The position numbers and the translations under genes are program-made. From Methylococcaceae bacterium (GTDB taxonomy: Bacteria; Pseudomonadota; Gammaproteobacteria; Methylococcales; Methylococcaceae), in contig SCQD01000191.1 of NCBI GenBank assembly GCA_004299145.1, positions 1-38,235 on the forward strand: a stretch of 38,235 nucleotides of DNA, read 5' to 3'. The notes beneath the pieces are model-generated. The model was not told the origin of the DNA. It saw only the letters and a list, made by a program, of their open reading frames with translations, and did no database searches. Positions 8,761-21,048 of the stretch are shown piece by piece (the first letter of the stretch is position 1; each line of letters starts with the position of its first letter).

Positions 8761-10818
8761 TTAGGCTTGAGTGCTTATGGCAAGGCTGGTTTTTACCAAT
8801 TTTAATAGGCCGTCGTAATCGTATTTTCGTACCCGTATTCTGAGCGCTGCCGCTAATCCGGGTGCTGTTTTTTCGATCTGATCGACGACGCTTAAAATGC
8901 GTTTTTTATCCAGCGTGATGATTGCGCCGGCCAAATCCTGTTGCAATGTTTGCGGCAGGCCGGCCAGAGCCGCTGGATTGAGCTCAAGCACAGCATCGGC
9001 TTTTTTAACCTCGGTGCGTACAAACCGCATGCCCGACAAGCGTTCCATGCAATCGTAAATCTGTTCGGGGCGGAACGGCTTGTGGACGGTGGCATCGAAT
9101 CCCGCAGCGGACAGTTCCCTATTCTCCTCATTAAAGGTGGAAGCCGTCACGGCGGCGATTTTCACCGTCTTGCCGTCGGGCAGGGCGCGAATGCTACGGG
9201 TTGCCCCCACGCCATCCATCACCGGCATCCGTCTATCCATCCAGATGAAATGCGGTTGCCAGCCGATAAACTGCTGTACCGCCTCGGCGCCGTTTTCAGC
9301 CAGCTTGACCTCGAACCCGGTGCTTTCCAGCAAACGCTGCAGCAACAGACGGTTGTCTGCCTGATCGTCCACCACCAGTACCCGGTAAGCCGGTTGTCCC
9401 GGCGCCAGCGCGACGACCATGCCTTGTGTCTTGGGTGTTTCGGGAATGGTTTCCGCCGACGCCACTTGTACCGGCAGTTCCACCCGAAAAATACTGCCCA
9501 GCCCGAGATTGCTGGTCAGCGTGATGCATCCTCCCATCAAGTCGACGAACTGGCGCGTGATGGCCAGTCCCAACCCGGTGCCTTGCTGTTTAGCCTGGGA
9601 ACCCGCCTGGACGAAAGCATCGAAAATTTTGCCTTGATCTTCCGCAGCGATGCCGCAGCCCGTGTCTTCCACTTCTATCAGCAGGCGTTCGGACTGGTTA
9701 TGCTTGAAGCCCAGGCGCACGGTCACGCCGCCCTGTTCGGTGGCTTTGATGGCGTTGGAAATCAGATTAATGAGTATCTGCCGCAATTTACCCTGGTCGC
9801 CAACGATGTAGCGCGGGAAGTCCGGGGATGGCTCGACCCGCAGTTGCAGGTTTTTTGCCTGGGCGCGCAGGCACAGCATGCCGTTGATGTCGAGGATCAG
9901 AGCGCCCAGGTTGAAGGGCCGGCATTCCAGCGCAACACGACCCGCCTCGATTTTGGCGATGTCGAGTACGTCGTTGATCAAGCCGAGCAGGTGGTCGCCG
10001 CTTTTATGAATGATGGACAGCGTTTCTTTCTGCGCTGCGGAGATGCCGGCATCACGGCCCAGCAGGTCGGAGAAACCGAGGATGGCGTTGAGCGGCGTGC
10101 GCAACTCGTGGCTGATGTTGGCGAGAAACGCGCTTTTGGCGCGGTTGGCGGACTCAGCCGCTTCTTTGGCGGCTTGCAACTCTTGGGTTCTATAGGCCAC
10201 CTGTTGTTCCAGCGTATTAACCATGTGATTAATTTCGTTGAACAACCCGGCGTTTTCTATGGCCGGACTCACGCTGTTGGCGAACATGGTGAGTACGTCG
10301 ATGTCATCCTGGGAGAAACACTTTGCCCCCTTTTTGCCGAGGCCGCCCAGGCCGCCGATGATGCCTTTCTTGCCGAATAACGGCACCAGTAGAGCCGACT
10401 GATTGCCTGCTTCCCAGACGGTCTTTTTTTCCATCAGGAATTCATGGCCCTCGGCAAAGATCAAGGTTTCTTTGTGCGTCAATACCCAGCCGCACATGCC
10501 CACGTCGAGAGCGAAGCAGGCGCCGATAATATTCTCGGCGCCTGCTCCGCTGGCCGATGCATAAAAATACTCTTGTTTTTCTTGATTAATTAAGGGGACG
10601 ACGACAAGGTCTGCGTCGATGAGTTTTCTGCTCCAATCAGCCACCAGATCCAGCAGCTCGCGCATGTCCAGCGTGGAGGTTATGGCCAGGCCCAGCTCCC
10701 GGTAAAACTGAATCTCGTTGGCGTATTTTTCCAGCCTGGCTTGCAATGCACGATGCTCTGCTTTCAGCCGGGTAATGAGCAACCTATCGCCGGAGTCGGA
10801 CATCATGCGCTTCACCAT
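8761..10818 (-). CDS. GAF-domain hybrid histidine kinase with receiver
   Basis: The protein has 685 residues from ATG 10818. A TTG at 10830 has no spacing to the AGGTGA upstream, whereas the ATG lies 12 bases from it. A GAF sensor domain spans about 35-195 and is probably cytosolic, since there are no membrane helices. It contains an odd [10 protein letters not shown] glycine/lysine stretch. Phospho-acceptor H237 (NISHELRTP), an N box ([11 protein letters not shown]), DTGCGI and GTGLGL follow. The C-terminal receiver has VVDDQ, phospho-Asp D528 ([11 protein letters not shown]) and VHKP, then the shared helical tail (about 620-680). The kinase core is closely similar to that of the next gene downstream, pointing to a tandem duplication. 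Its start overlaps the upstream YopX-like gene by about 35 bases, so translation is probably coupled. The GAF ligand is not deducible. Confidence 0.87.
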   Translation of the reverse strand: MVKRMMSDSGDRLLITRLKAEHRALQARLEKYANEIQFYRELGLAITSTLDMRELLDLVADWSRKLIDADLVVVPLINQEKQEYFYASASGAGAENIIGACFALDVGMCGWVLTHKETLIFAEGHEFLMEKKTVWEAGNQSALLVPLFGKKGIIGGLGGLGKKGAKCFSQDDIDVLTMFANSVSPAIENAGLFNEINHMVNTLEQQVAYRTQELQAAKEAAESANRAKSAFLANISHELRTPLNAILGFSDLLGRDAGISAAQKETLSIIHKSGDHLLGLINDVLDIAKIEAGRVALECRPFNLGALILDINGMLCLRAQAKNLQLRVEPSPDFPRYIVGDQGKLRQILINLISNAIKATEQGGVTVRLGFKHNQSERLLIEVEDTGCGIAAEDQGKIFDAFVQAGSQAKQQGTGLGLAITRQFVDLMGGCITLTSNLGLGSIFRVELPVQVASAETIPETPKTQGMVVALAPGQPAYRVLVVDDQADNRLLLQRLLESTGFEVKLAENGAEAVQQFIGWQPHFIWMDRRMPVMDGVGATRSIRALPDGKTVKIAAVTASTFNEENRELSAAGFDATVHKPFRPEQIYDCMERLSGMRFVRTEVKKADAVLELNPAALAGLPQTLQQDLAGAIITLDKKRILSVVDQIEKTAPGLAAALRIRVRKYDYDGLLKLVKTSLAISTQA

Positions 10819-11176
10819 GGATATGTCCAATCACCTGTAGTCCTGAAATCAGGTTAAGCGGCAACGAGGAATCGCTGCACTTTAATTCAAAGCGCGCATT
10901 ATTCGGGTTATATACCACGATACCGCTGTCTACTTCTTTTATTATGCAGGCGATGGAGATTTTTCCCCGGCAAATGTCGCCTTCGTATACCTCGTTGGCG
11001 TCTTTATCCTTGATACCCGTTGCCAGCATGATGTCTTGGAGGCTTGCGGAATGGGCTGCCGCTCCGGCATCCCCATGCAAGGCGGCGTTGCCGCGAACGT
11101 GAAGCTGTAGCGGAGCGCCGTCGCCGCCAAACTCCATGCGGTTTGCGTTCCATATTCTGAAGCGTATGTTTTTCAT
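10784..11176 (-). CDS. YopX-like protein
   Basis: 130 residues from ATG 11176; the frame is open further upstream, but that part is shadow of the OsmC-like gene. The opening [15 protein letters not shown] and the central [17 protein letters not shown] followed by VIGHIH are the hallmarks of the YopX family, which is mostly found in phages and prophages and has no established enzymatic role. The gene is wedged between an OsmC-like gene (4-base ATGA overlap) and a histidine kinase (about 35-base overlap), so it has been recruited into a chromosomal signalling operon. No other phage gene is in the window. The family call rests on the short motif and general layout, so moderate certainty. Confidence 0.65.
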   Translation of the reverse strand: MKNIRFRIWNANRMEFGGDGAPLQLHVRGNAALHGDAGAAAHSASLQDIMLATGIKDKDANEVYEGDICRGKISIACIIKEVDSGIVVYNPNNARFELKCSDSSLPLNLISGLQVIGHIHGEAHDVRLRR

Positions 11177-11763
11177 GGGGATGCCCCTGAATCGCCGTGA
11201 GCGGATATGTTGAAACTGATCTCTTTGAGGCTGTTGCCGATGATATCGAGCACGGGCGATGTTTTCCGGACGTACTCCATCAGCTCCGCAATTTCTTCGT
11301 CGGTGGCGCTGGACTTGATGTCGCAATTAATCTGGATATGGTGGTAGCCCATGCGTTCGACGGGTATGCCAAGATAGCCGCGGAAGTCTATATCGCCCTG
11401 CACATCAATGCGCAGGGTATCGATACGGATTTTTCTGACGGCGGCGTTATAAGTCACCCCCATGGTCAAACACGAAGCCAGCGCCGACAGAATGAGTTCC
11501 ACCGGACAGGCATGCGGCGTCCCGGAAACCTGGCTGCCGATCAGAATGGGGGGTTCTTCCGATTCGAATTCGAAGCTTTTTATGCATGGGTCCTCACCTT
11601 GGGCAACGCCATATTTTCTGTGGATGGTAATGCGGCTACGCCCCGCATCTATCCAATCAGCGGTCGCTTTGAAGCGGAATTGGCCCAGTTCCGGCTGTTC
11701 ATTGAATAAATTAATGGTGTCAATCACTTGTGAAGTGGCTATGCCACATATTGTCGGGCACAT
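11173..11763 (-). CDS. OsmC/Ohr-family protein lacking the second redox cysteine
   Basis: 196 residues with the OsmC fold signature: ACPVELILSALASCLTMGV in the centre and a C-terminal region ending KTSPVLDIIGNS. OsmC and Ohr proteins reduce organic hydroperoxides with two cysteines. Here the first is present (C98), but the position usually filled by the second Cys before Pro-Val is serine (S169). Classical two-cysteine peroxidase activity is therefore doubtful; a binding or sensing role is possible. C2, C6, C60, C86 and C147 are additional cysteines. ATG 11763 is preceded by AGGA at good spacing. It is the first gene of a four-gene minus-strand run with the YopX-like gene and two kinases, so it may supply or bind the signal these kinases follow (inference). 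Confidence 0.8.
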   Translation of the reverse strand: MCPTICGIATSQVIDTINLFNEQPELGQFRFKATADWIDAGRSRITIHRKYGVAQGEDPCIKSFEFESEEPPILIGSQVSGTPHACPVELILSALASCLTMGVTYNAAVRKIRIDTLRIDVQGDIDFRGYLGIPVERMGYHHIQINCDIKSSATDEEIAELMEYVRKTSPVLDIIGNSLKEISFNISAHGDSGASP

Positions 11764-11845
11764 ATGAATTCCTGGGTATGGGAACGGGTAGTGATAAAAC
11801 GGCTTGAATATAGGAGCCGGCGTTGATAAAGATAGGTTTTCACGG

Positions 11846-14023
<2,178 letters not shown>

Positions 14024-14036
14024 GGTCGGTCCGGCC

Positions 14037-14957
14037 TTATTTCCGCTCCACAGGACGCACTTCCCGTTCGAACCGGGCCACGTAATCACGCACCGGCGCG
14101 TAGCCGGCGTCGTCGCTGGGGTGAAAGCGCGCGGTCTCCATGCCGGCCAGGATGGCCCGGCCGGCAGGATTGTGGTCCAGGGTCAGCAGCAATTGCCGAA
14201 ACCGGTCGCGCAGCGCCGCCGGCACGTCGTCCCGCACCATGACGGAGTTGTTCATCAGCGACGGCGTTTCCCAGGCGACGCGCAATTCGGCGGCTTCTTT
14301 GGGATGGGTTTTTTGAAACAAACGCCAGGGCGGCGGCCAAGTGGCGCCGGCGGCGCTGTCACCCAGATAGGCGTTCATGATGGAGGACTCCTGCGAGCCC
14401 ACGTACAGGTTTTGAATGTCTTGGTTGACGTCGATGCCGTGCTGGTACAGAAAATACTGGGGCATGATGCAGGCCGCCAGGGCGGTGGGCGAGGGATAGC
14501 TCACCGCCTTGCCTTTCAGGTCGGCGGGGTTTTGGATGCCGCTGTCCTTGCGCACGAGGAAAATGCCTTTGAAATCCTCGGCGTCGCCGGCCATGGCGAT
14601 GACGTGATAACCCACTTGCATGGCTTGCAGGGTCTGCCAGGGATTGGGCAGCAGCAGGTCCGGTTTGCGGGCGCGGAACTTGGCTTCGTAAACCTGATAA
14701 TCGCGGGAGGCTTCCAGTTCGAACTGGGCGCCGGCGATTTGGCGGTTCAGGTAGTCGATGAGGGGTTGATAAGCTTCGGACAGCTTGTTCGGGTTGTGCA
14801 GCGGATGGATGGCCAGCCGGTACAGCGGTTTGGCCACGCCGACCGGTTCGCTGCCGTACTGCGGCCCCGCTGCTGTTTTGGATTCTTCCTGCGTGGATTC
14901 GCAGCCGGCGCAGGCCAGCATCAGCAGGATGGATGCCGCGTAAATGAAGTTTTTCAT
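14037..14957 (-). CDS. PhnD-like periplasmic substrate-binding lipoprotein
   Basis: 306 residues. A signal peptide ends in LMLACAGC, which looks like a lipoprotein signal although the -3 residue is not ideal; either cysteine could be lipidated. The mature part has the phosphate/phosphonate-binding (PhnD/PF12974-type) pattern: LAIHPLHNPNKLSEAYQPL, then LLLPNPWQTLQAM, then LKGKAVSYPSPTALAA. There are no ABC permease or ATPase genes nearby. The next gene, 13 bases downstream, is a membrane hybrid kinase, so signalling rather than uptake is the likelier role. It is divergent from the cytochrome-porin pair. The ligand is unknown: members of this family bind phosphonates, phosphite or other small oxyanions, and the sequence alone does not decide. 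Confidence 0.82.
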   Translation of the reverse strand: MKNFIYAASILLMLACAGCESTQEESKTAAGPQYGSEPVGVAKPLYRLAIHPLHNPNKLSEAYQPLIDYLNRQIAGAQFELEASRDYQVYEAKFRARKPDLLLPNPWQTLQAMQVGYHVIAMAGDAEDFKGIFLVRKDSGIQNPADLKGKAVSYPSPTALAACIMPQYFLYQHGIDVNQDIQNLYVGSQESSIMNAYLGDSAAGATWPPPWRLFQKTHPKEAAELRVAWETPSLMNNSVMVRDDVPAALRDRFRQLLLTLDHNPAGRAILAGMETARFHPSDDAGYAPVRDYVARFEREVRPVERK

Positions 14958-15159
14958 GGGAATCTCGTTTTTATGCCATGTCCTGGATGCCGCTACGAAA
15001 CTGAATTTGCTGGCTATACTGCTTGGCGGGGAGCGGCGGCATGCTTGGTGCGAGTGTCGTTGGGGAAAGCTTTAGCGGCATTGCCCCTCCCACTCATCTT
15101 AAGCCATGGCCGCTTGAGTTCCCAAACCATCCCAAACATTCATTTTTCAAAGGTGTTCC

Positions 15160-15630
15160 ATGAACCGGCAGCGATTACTCATTGCGCTTTTACTCAGCCT
15201 GACCGCCTGTACGCCGCCGTCCCAGCGTTTTGCGTCCGATGCCGGCCGCCGTGAAACCGGCGTGCCCGCCCTGCATGCCGTGCACGACGAGCAGTTGCGC
15301 GAACTGATGAGCCGCATGAACAGCTTGCTGCAGGAGCGCTTCATGACCGAGCCGGAACTGGACGTCGAACGCCGCCGGCACGCGCGCCACATCGCCGCCA
15401 CGGCGCAAAACCTGTCGCAGACCATCGACGCCATCCTCACGACCTTGCCTACGCTGCAGTTGAGCGCCGGTGAACAAACCGCTTTTCTCGCACTGGCCAA
15501 CAAACTGCGCGAGCAGTCGCAAAATTTGCAGGATCAAGCCGGACAAAACCGCATGGACGCCATTCCCGGCACGCTGGAGCAGATCAGCACCACCTGCACT
15601 TCTTGCCACGCGCTGTTCAGAAAGCTGTAA
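15160..15630 (+). CDS. Lipoprotein with C-terminal haem c motif (cytochrome c'-like)
   Basis: 156 residues with a lipoprotein signal (LSLTAC, lipidated Cys17). The mature part is helical. A single CTSCH haem-attachment motif lies at residues 146-150, close to the C-terminus (TTCTSCHALFRKL). A C-terminal CXXCH on a four-helix bundle is characteristic of class II cytochromes c (c'/c556). Such proteins carry electrons or bind NO/CO at haem; which one applies here is not visible. It would be anchored in a membrane facing the periplasm. The start is supported by AAGGTG upstream. A DcaP-type porin begins 12 bases after the stop, so the two form an operon transcribed divergently from the PhnD-like/kinase pair. 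Confidence 0.8.
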   Translation: MNRQRLLIALLLSLTACTPPSQRFASDAGRRETGVPALHAVHDEQLRELMSRMNSLLQERFMTEPELDVERRRHARHIAATAQNLSQTIDAILTTLPTLQLSAGEQTAFLALANKLREQSQNLQDQAGQNRMDAIPGTLEQISTTCTSCHALFRKL

Positions 15631-15642
15631 AGGGGAAGGGCG

Positions 15643-17067
15643 ATGAAACTTGCATTTTGCGTTTTGCTACTCGCGTGGTCTGTGCAGCCGGTTTGGGCCG
15701 AAGACGATTTGCGCGCCGTGCTCAAAGAACTCAGCGCCCAAGTCAAAGAGCTGAAAAGCCAGGTGCGCGCATCCAATGCGCGGGTCGACCAGTTGGAAGA
15801 TGAACTTGCGCGCATGCGCGCCAACCCGCAGCAGGCTGCCGCTCCGGCCATCGCCGCAACCACCGCTGCACCGGCGGCAACGAGCGGCGGCAATTTCGCG
15901 GCGGACGCCGCCGCCAAAGCCGACAGTAAACCAGCGGTCACGGTGGGTGACGTCAAAGGCACGTTCAAAATCCCCGGTACCGCCACTTCGCTGGGGGTGG
16001 GCGGATTTGTCAAAGTGGACGCGCTGTTGGCCAACGTCAGCATGGGGCGTGAAAGAATGGGCGATCAGCAATTGATTTACTCGCAGATTCCGGTCGGCAG
16101 CATCCACGGCGAACACAGCCAAACCACTTTCCACGCCAAGGAAAGCCGGGTATGGCTGCGCTCTTTCACTCCCACATCCTGGGGCGACGTCAATACTTAT
16201 GTGGAAGTGGATTTTTTCGGCGATGCGGCCACTTACACCTACACGCCGCGATTGCGCCACGCTTATGGATCGATCGGCAATCTGCTGGCCGGTCAAACCT
16301 GGACGACGTTTCTCAACACCGCAGTGTTGCCCGATCACCTCGATCCCGGTGGTTCGGCGGGTTCGGTTTCCGTTTGGCGGCAGCCTTTGCTGCGCTGGAC
16401 CCAGCCGTTCAGCGTGGCGGGCACGCCGCTGGAAATCCAGGCGGCGGTGGAATCGCCGCGCAGCCGGCTGCGCGGCGGCGCCGTCGCCGATGCCGATGCA
16501 TTCGTCGCGCCCAACGCCGACCGTTATCCCGACCTGGTGGCGCGTTTGAATTACAACCCGGACTGGGGCAACCTCTCCCTGGCGGCATTGGGCCGGCAAA
16601 TCCGCAATACCGATCCTTTGACCGACCGCGAAGAAGGCGAGTGGGGCGGTGCGGTCAGCCTGGCCGGCAAGATCAGCACCATCGGCATGGACAATGTGCG
16701 TTTTATGCTGAACTACGGCAACGCACTTGGCCGTTACGCGGCGATCAACAGCTTCGAAGACGCCGCGTTGAGCAGCGGCGGCGACATACAGCTGGTCAAT
16801 ACCTACAGCGGTTTGTTTTCCTACCAGCATTTCTGGTCGCAGACCTGGCGTTCCACCGCCACCTATGGTTTTGCGCAAGCCGACCAACCGCCCTTCGTGG
16901 ACGCCAACCTGACGCATCAAGTGCAATCGGTGCACGCCAATCTGCTGTGGAGCCCGGTTGCTCAAGCCACCTTCGGCATGGAATACGTTTATGCCAATCG
17001 CGCGGCGGTCGATGGCCGCGACGGCGATTTGCACCGCGTCGAGTTTTCCGCGCGCTACAATTTTTAG
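15643..17067 (+). CDS. DcaP-type outer-membrane porin
   Basis: 474 residues. A signal peptide of about 19 residues (ending VWAEDD) is followed by a short coiled coil (about 24-60, heptads of Leu/Val) and an Ala-rich linker (65-95). The rest is a beta-barrel rich in alternating aromatic and polar residues, ending in the terminal-Phe signature ARYNF recognised by the Bam machinery. The GVGGFVKVDALL start of the barrel and the N-terminal coiled coil fit the DcaP trimeric porin family, which takes up negatively charged small molecules. An AGGGGAAGG ribosome site precedes ATG 15643. It forms an operon with the haem lipoprotein upstream. The substrate is unknown; co-location with a PhnD-like binding protein hints at an anion (inference). 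Confidence 0.82.
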   Translation: MKLAFCVLLLAWSVQPVWAEDDLRAVLKELSAQVKELKSQVRASNARVDQLEDELARMRANPQQAAAPAIAATTAAPAATSGGNFAADAAAKADSKPAVTVGDVKGTFKIPGTATSLGVGGFVKVDALLANVSMGRERMGDQQLIYSQIPVGSIHGEHSQTTFHAKESRVWLRSFTPTSWGDVNTYVEVDFFGDAATYTYTPRLRHAYGSIGNLLAGQTWTTFLNTAVLPDHLDPGGSAGSVSVWRQPLLRWTQPFSVAGTPLEIQAAVESPRSRLRGGAVADADAFVAPNADRYPDLVARLNYNPDWGNLSLAALGRQIRNTDPLTDREEGEWGGAVSLAGKISTIGMDNVRFMLNYGNALGRYAAINSFEDAALSSGGDIQLVNTYSGLFSYQHFWSQTWRSTATYGFAQADQPPFVDANLTHQVQSVHANLLWSPVAQATFGMEYVYANRAAVDGRDGDLHRVEFSARYNF

Positions 17068-17182
17068 GGGTCAGGGGGGCAAGAGGGGGGCAGAGGGGCA
17101 TGGACTTGAAAAAACACGATACGGCGAAAAAATGTTGCGGGAGCCGGGGTAACTTTTCGTTTCCATGCTAAAGAACAGCAAT

Positions 17183-17208
17183 AAAAAAGGGCTCGAAAGC
17201 CCTTTTTT
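17183..17208. terminator. Bidirectional intrinsic terminator between porin and pnp
   Basis: Perfect 11-bp stem AAAAAAGGGCT / AGCCCTTTTTT around a CGAA tetraloop. It has a T-run on either strand, so it can end both the plus-strand porin operon and the minus-strand pnp operon, which converge here. Confidence 0.9.
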
Positions 17209-17228
17209 ATTGAACAAACGCTCTGGCG

Positions 17229-19304
17229 TTATGCTTCGATGCCTTTCATACTCAGGCGAATGCGTCCCTGGCGATCGATTTCCAGCACTTTGACTTTGAC
17301 CGTGTCGCCTTCGTTCAGCTTGTCGCTGACTTTTTCCACGTGCTCGTCGGAAATTTGCGAGATGTGCACCAGTCCGTCCTTGCCCGGCAAAATGGTGACG
17401 AATGCGCCAAAGTCCATCAGGCGCGCCACGCGCCCTTCGTAAATTTCACCCACCACCACGTCGGCGGTGATCAGCTCGATGCGGCGGCGCGCTTCCAGGC
17501 CGGCCTGCTTGTCGACCGAGGCGATTTTGACCACGCCATCGTCGGTAATGTCGATGCTGGCGCCGGTTTCTTCGGTAATGCTGCGGATGGTGACGCCGCC
17601 TTTGCCGATGACGTCGCGGATTTTAGACGGGTCGATGTTGAGCGTCATGATGCGCGGCGCGTAATCGGACATTTCATCGCGCGTCGTCGGCAAGGCTTCG
17701 TTCATCTTGGCGAGAATGTGGACGCGGCCCGCTTTGGCTTGGTCCAACGCAACGCGCATGATCTCGGCAGTGATGCCGTCGATCTTGATGTCCATCTGCA
17801 ACGCGGTGATGCCGTCCGAGGTGCCGGCCACTTTGAAGTCCATGTCGCCCAGGTGGTCTTCGTCGCCCATGATGTCGGACAACACGGCGAAAGCATCGCC
17901 TTCCTTGATCAAGCCCATGGCGATGCCGGCCACCGGCGCCTTGATGGGCACGCCGGCGTCCATCAGCGCCAGACTGGTGCCGCACACCGATGCCATGGAA
18001 CTGGAACCGTTGGATTCGGTAATTTCCGAGACCACGCGGATCACGTACGGGAAGTCTTCACCCGGCATCACCGCTTGAATGCCGCGCTTGGCCAAGCGGC
18101 CATGGCCGATTTCGCGGCGCTTGGGCGAGCCTATCATGCCGGTTTCGCCCACGCAGAACGGCGGAAAGTTGTAGTGCAGCATGAACGGTTCTTTGTATTC
18201 GCCGCCGATGGCGTCGATCACCTGCGCATCGCGCGAGGTGCCTAACGTGGCTACCACCAATGCCTGGGTTTCGCCGCGCGTGAACAGGGCGGAGCCATGG
18301 GTACGGGGCAATACGCCGGTGCGGATGGTGATCGGGCGCACGGTAGCCAGATCGCGTCCGTCGATGCGGGTACGGTGTTGCAGGATATTGCCGCGTACGA
18401 TTTCTTCTTCCAGCTTTTCAAACTGTTCGCGCACGGCATTTTCGGGGTATTGAGCATCCTGGGTAAGCGCTGCTATCACCAGGGTACGCGCGGCTTTGAC
18501 GGCATCCTGCCGCTGCATTTTTTCGGCGATTTTGTAAGCTGCGGCGATTTGTTCGCGGGCCAGATCGGCGACGGCTTGCTTGAGGGCCTGGTCATGCTCG
18601 GCCGGCGCCCAGTCCCACGGCGTGACGCCGACGGCTTCCGCCAAATTACGGATCGCCTGGATGGCGGTCTGCATTTGTTCATGGCCGAACAATACGGCGC
18701 CCAGCATGACTTCTTCCGACAGTTCCTTGGCTTCCGACTCGACCATCAGCACGGCTTGGTGGGTACCGGCCACCACCAAGTCCAACTGCGACTCTTTCAA
18801 CGCCTCGGCGGAAGGGTTGAGCAGGTATTGGCCATCCTTATAACCCACCCTGGCGGCGCCGACCGGGCCGTCGAAAGGAATGCCGGAAACAGCCAGGGCG
18901 GCGGATGCGCCCAGCATGGAGGGAACGTCCGGATCCACCTCGGGGTTCAACGACAAGACGGTGGCGACCACCTGTACGTCGTTGCGGAAGCCTTCGGGAA
19001 ACAGCGGTCTGATCGGACGATCGATGAGACGAGCGGTCAGGGTTTCTTTTTCCGTGGGCCGGCCTTCGCGCTTGAAAAAACCACCCGGAATGCGGCCGGC
19101 TGCGTAGGTTTTTTCCTGATAATTCACCGTCAGGGGGAAAAAATCCATGTTGGGGTTGACTTGTTTTTTGCCAACCACGGTGACCAGCACCACGGTACCC
19201 GCCATGTCGACCATGACGGCGCCATCCGCTTGTCTGGCTATTTCGCCGGTCTCCATGGCGATGAGGTGTTCGCCATACTGAAAAGTCTTCCGAATCGGAT
19301 TCAC
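17229..19304 (-). CDS. pnp: Polynucleotide phosphorylase
   Basis: 691 residues, about the usual length. It degrades RNA phosphorolytically 3' to 5' and is a degradosome partner. Two RNase PH-like domains are visible, the first with [12 protein letters not shown] and the second with [10 protein letters not shown] and [11 protein letters not shown]. The catalytic aspartates sit in [14 protein letters not shown] domain ([12 protein letters not shown], about 560-615) and an S1 domain ([18 protein letters not shown], about 620-690) close the protein. It is the last gene of the translation operon, 46 bases after rpsO, and is ended by the terminator at 17183-17208. In E. coli pnp is autoregulated through an RNase III-cut leader hairpin; I do not see a clear equivalent in the short rpsO-pnp gap. 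Confidence 0.97.
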   Translation of the reverse strand: MNPIRKTFQYGEHLIAMETGEIARQADGAVMVDMAGTVVLVTVVGKKQVNPNMDFFPLTVNYQEKTYAAGRIPGGFFKREGRPTEKETLTARLIDRPIRPLFPEGFRNDVQVVATVLSLNPEVDPDVPSMLGASAALAVSGIPFDGPVGAARVGYKDGQYLLNPSAEALKESQLDLVVAGTHQAVLMVESEAKELSEEVMLGAVLFGHEQMQTAIQAIRNLAEAVGVTPWDWAPAEHDQALKQAVADLAREQIAAAYKIAEKMQRQDAVKAARTLVIAALTQDAQYPENAVREQFEKLEEEIVRGNILQHRTRIDGRDLATVRPITIRTGVLPRTHGSALFTRGETQALVVATLGTSRDAQVIDAIGGEYKEPFMLHYNFPPFCVGETGMIGSPKRREIGHGRLAKRGIQAVMPGEDFPYVIRVVSEITESNGSSSMASVCGTSLALMDAGVPIKAPVAGIAMGLIKEGDAFAVLSDIMGDEDHLGDMDFKVAGTSDGITALQMDIKIDGITAEIMRVALDQAKAGRVHILAKMNEALPTTRDEMSDYAPRIMTLNIDPSKIRDVIGKGGVTIRSITEETGASIDITDDGVVKIASVDKQAGLEARRRIELITADVVVGEIYEGRVARLMDFGAFVTILPGKDGLVHISQISDEHVEKVSDKLNEGDTVKVKVLEIDRQGRIRLSMKGIEA

Positions 19305-19350
19305 AACAATATTCCTTACAACTGGTTTGCCGCTACGCCGTATTACCGGT

Positions 19351-19620
19351 TTATTTTCTCAGACCCAATCGTTCGATGAGCTGCCGGTACTTGTCGGCAT
19401 CGGTGCGCTTGAGATAATCCAGCAATTTGCGGCGTTTGTTGACCATGCGCAGCAAACCCTGGCGCGAATGGTGGTCTTTTTTGTGTTCACTGAAATGAGG
19501 CATCAATTGGCTGATGCGCGCGGTCAACAAGGCGACCTGTACTTCGGGTGAACCGGTGTCGTTAGCCTGACGCTGATAATCTTTTACGACCGTGCTTTTC
19601 TGTTCTGCGGTAAATGCCAT
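19351..19620 (-). CDS. rpsO: Ribosomal protein uS15
   Basis: 89 residues, the standard length. It binds 16S rRNA in the central domain of the small subunit. The family motifs [31 protein letters not shown] and [13 protein letters not shown] are all present. It lies between truB and pnp, as in other Gammaproteobacteria. The 96-base gap to truB is the widest inside the operon; in E. coli an internal rpsO promoter sits there, but I cannot point to a convincing one here. Confidence 0.98.
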   Translation of the reverse strand: MAFTAEQKSTVVKDYQRQANDTGSPEVQVALLTARISQLMPHFSEHKKDHHSRQGLLRMVNKRRKLLDYLKRTDADKYRQLIERLGLRK

Positions 19621-19716
19621 CGTGACTCCAAAAAAATTCGACTGAATTACAAAGTGAAAATTGTACCTTTACCCCTGTCCGCCCACAAGGAAAACAGGGC
19701 CCCCAAAATTGAATCG

Positions 19717-20625
19717 TTACGCCCGCAACAGCCTGCGCGGCGCAACCTTGCCATCGTCCAGCAACTCGCCCACACCGAGCAACACGCCTTCTTTATCATA
19801 CAAACGCAACCAGCCCGCATTGGGAACTTTGGGTACGAATACGGGTTGGCCTTTGCGCAGAAAAAAACACATTTCGCTGTTCAAAGACACAGAGGGCATG
19901 TCCTGCAACGCATCATCCACCGGTAGCAGGCAAGCCAGACGCTCTTCGTCGGACATGTCTTGCAATTGGCTGACGGTTTTGGCATCGGCTACGTTGTAGC
20001 GCTCGCCTACCTGCGTACGCCGGAGAGCGGCGACGTGCGCCCCACACCCCAGCGCTGCGCCGATTTCTTCCGCCAAGGTACGCACGTAAGTCCCTTTGGA
20101 ACAGTGCACATAAATGCGCAACGTATCGCTGCCCATGGCGATGAGCCGCAGCTCGTGGATGCTCACGCTACGCGCGGTGCGTTCCACTTCGACACCCTGG
20201 CGCGCCAATTCGTACAGGCGTTTGCCCTGGTGTTTCAAGGCGGAATACATAGGGGGGATTTGTTCGATATCGCCGCGAAAACGCGCCAACACGGCTTCGA
20301 CGGCGTCCTGGTCCAACGCGGGCACGGGCCGCTGTTCCAGCACTTCACCTTCCGCATCGGCCGTGGTGGTGGTTACTCCCAGGCGGGCCACCACTTCGTA
20401 GCATTTGTCCTGGTTCAGCAAAAAACCGGACAACTTGGTGGCTTCGCCGAAGCAAATGGGCAGCAAACCGCTGGCCAAAGGGTCCAGGCTGCCGGTATGG
20501 CCGGCCTTGCGCGCCTGAAACAGGCGCTTGACGTCTTGCAGCGTGCCGTTGGACGTTAGTCCAGGCACTTTATCCAGCAAAAGAATCCCGTCGATCTCAC
20601 GACCCCGGTGACGGCGTTGACCCAC
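19717..20625 (-). CDS. truB: tRNA pseudouridine(55) synthase
   Basis: 302 residues. It makes the universal pseudouridine 55 in the T-loop of tRNA. N-terminal GILLLDKVPGLTSN and the catalytic motif GHTGSLDPLASGLLP, which carries the active-site Asp, are clear. A C-terminal PUA-like region ends LLGVGELLDDGKVAPRRLL. The start is GTG at 20625 with AAGGAG six bases upstream. That ribosome site is formed by the last codons of rbfA, whose stop lies 3 bases before truB, so the two are translationally coupled. Confidence 0.96.
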   Translation of the reverse strand: MGQRRHRGREIDGILLLDKVPGLTSNGTLQDVKRLFQARKAGHTGSLDPLASGLLPICFGEATKLSGFLLNQDKCYEVVARLGVTTTTADAEGEVLEQRPVPALDQDAVEAVLARFRGDIEQIPPMYSALKHQGKRLYELARQGVEVERTARSVSIHELRLIAMGSDTLRIYVHCSKGTYVRTLAEEIGAALGCGAHVAALRRTQVGERYNVADAKTVSQLQDMSDEERLACLLPVDDALQDMPSVSLNSEMCFFLRKGQPVFVPKVPNAGWLRLYDKEGVLLGVGELLDDGKVAPRRLLRA

Positions 20626-20628
20626 GAT

Positions 20629-21033
20629 TTACTCCTTGGTCTGGATGGCAGGAGGAAGCTCTGCCGGTTCGTGGGACTCCTGCCGAGCCACTAAGCCACT
20701 CAGCAATTGACTCATGTGCACGCCGCGTTCGACGGAATCGTCGTAGATAAAACGGATCTCCGGCACGGAGCGCAGCAACATGCGCCGCCCCAGCGCCTTG
20801 CGCAAAAAAGCAGCCGATTGATTGAGCACCGCCACGCTGGCGCGCGCCTCTTCGGCGCCGCCCACCAGCAAACCCACGTACACCTTGGCCAATGACAAAT
20901 CACGGGTCACCTGAACTTCGTGTATGCCCACCATGCCGATGCGCGGGTCTTTCAATTCGGTGCGCACCAGATCAGCCAGCTCCCGGTGCATCTGGGCAGC
21001 AATCCGGTCACTGCGGGTAAATTCTCTAGGCAT
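20629..21033 (-). CDS. rbfA: Ribosome-binding factor A
   Basis: 134 residues with a KH-like fold (DRIAAQMHRELADLVRTELKDPRI, shown only by position; IRFIYDDSVERG near the end). It acts in maturation of the 30S subunit, at the 5' end of 16S rRNA. The gene begins 15 bases after infB and its 3' end supplies the truB ribosome site. Length and position are typical. Confidence 0.96.
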   Translation of the reverse strand: MPREFTRSDRIAAQMHRELADLVRTELKDPRIGMVGIHEVQVTRDLSLAKVYVGLLVGGAEEARASVAVLNQSAAFLRKALGRRMLLRSVPEIRFIYDDSVERGVHMSQLLSGLVARQESHEPAELPPAIQTKE

Positions 21034-21048
21034 GATTATCCGGCTGGT

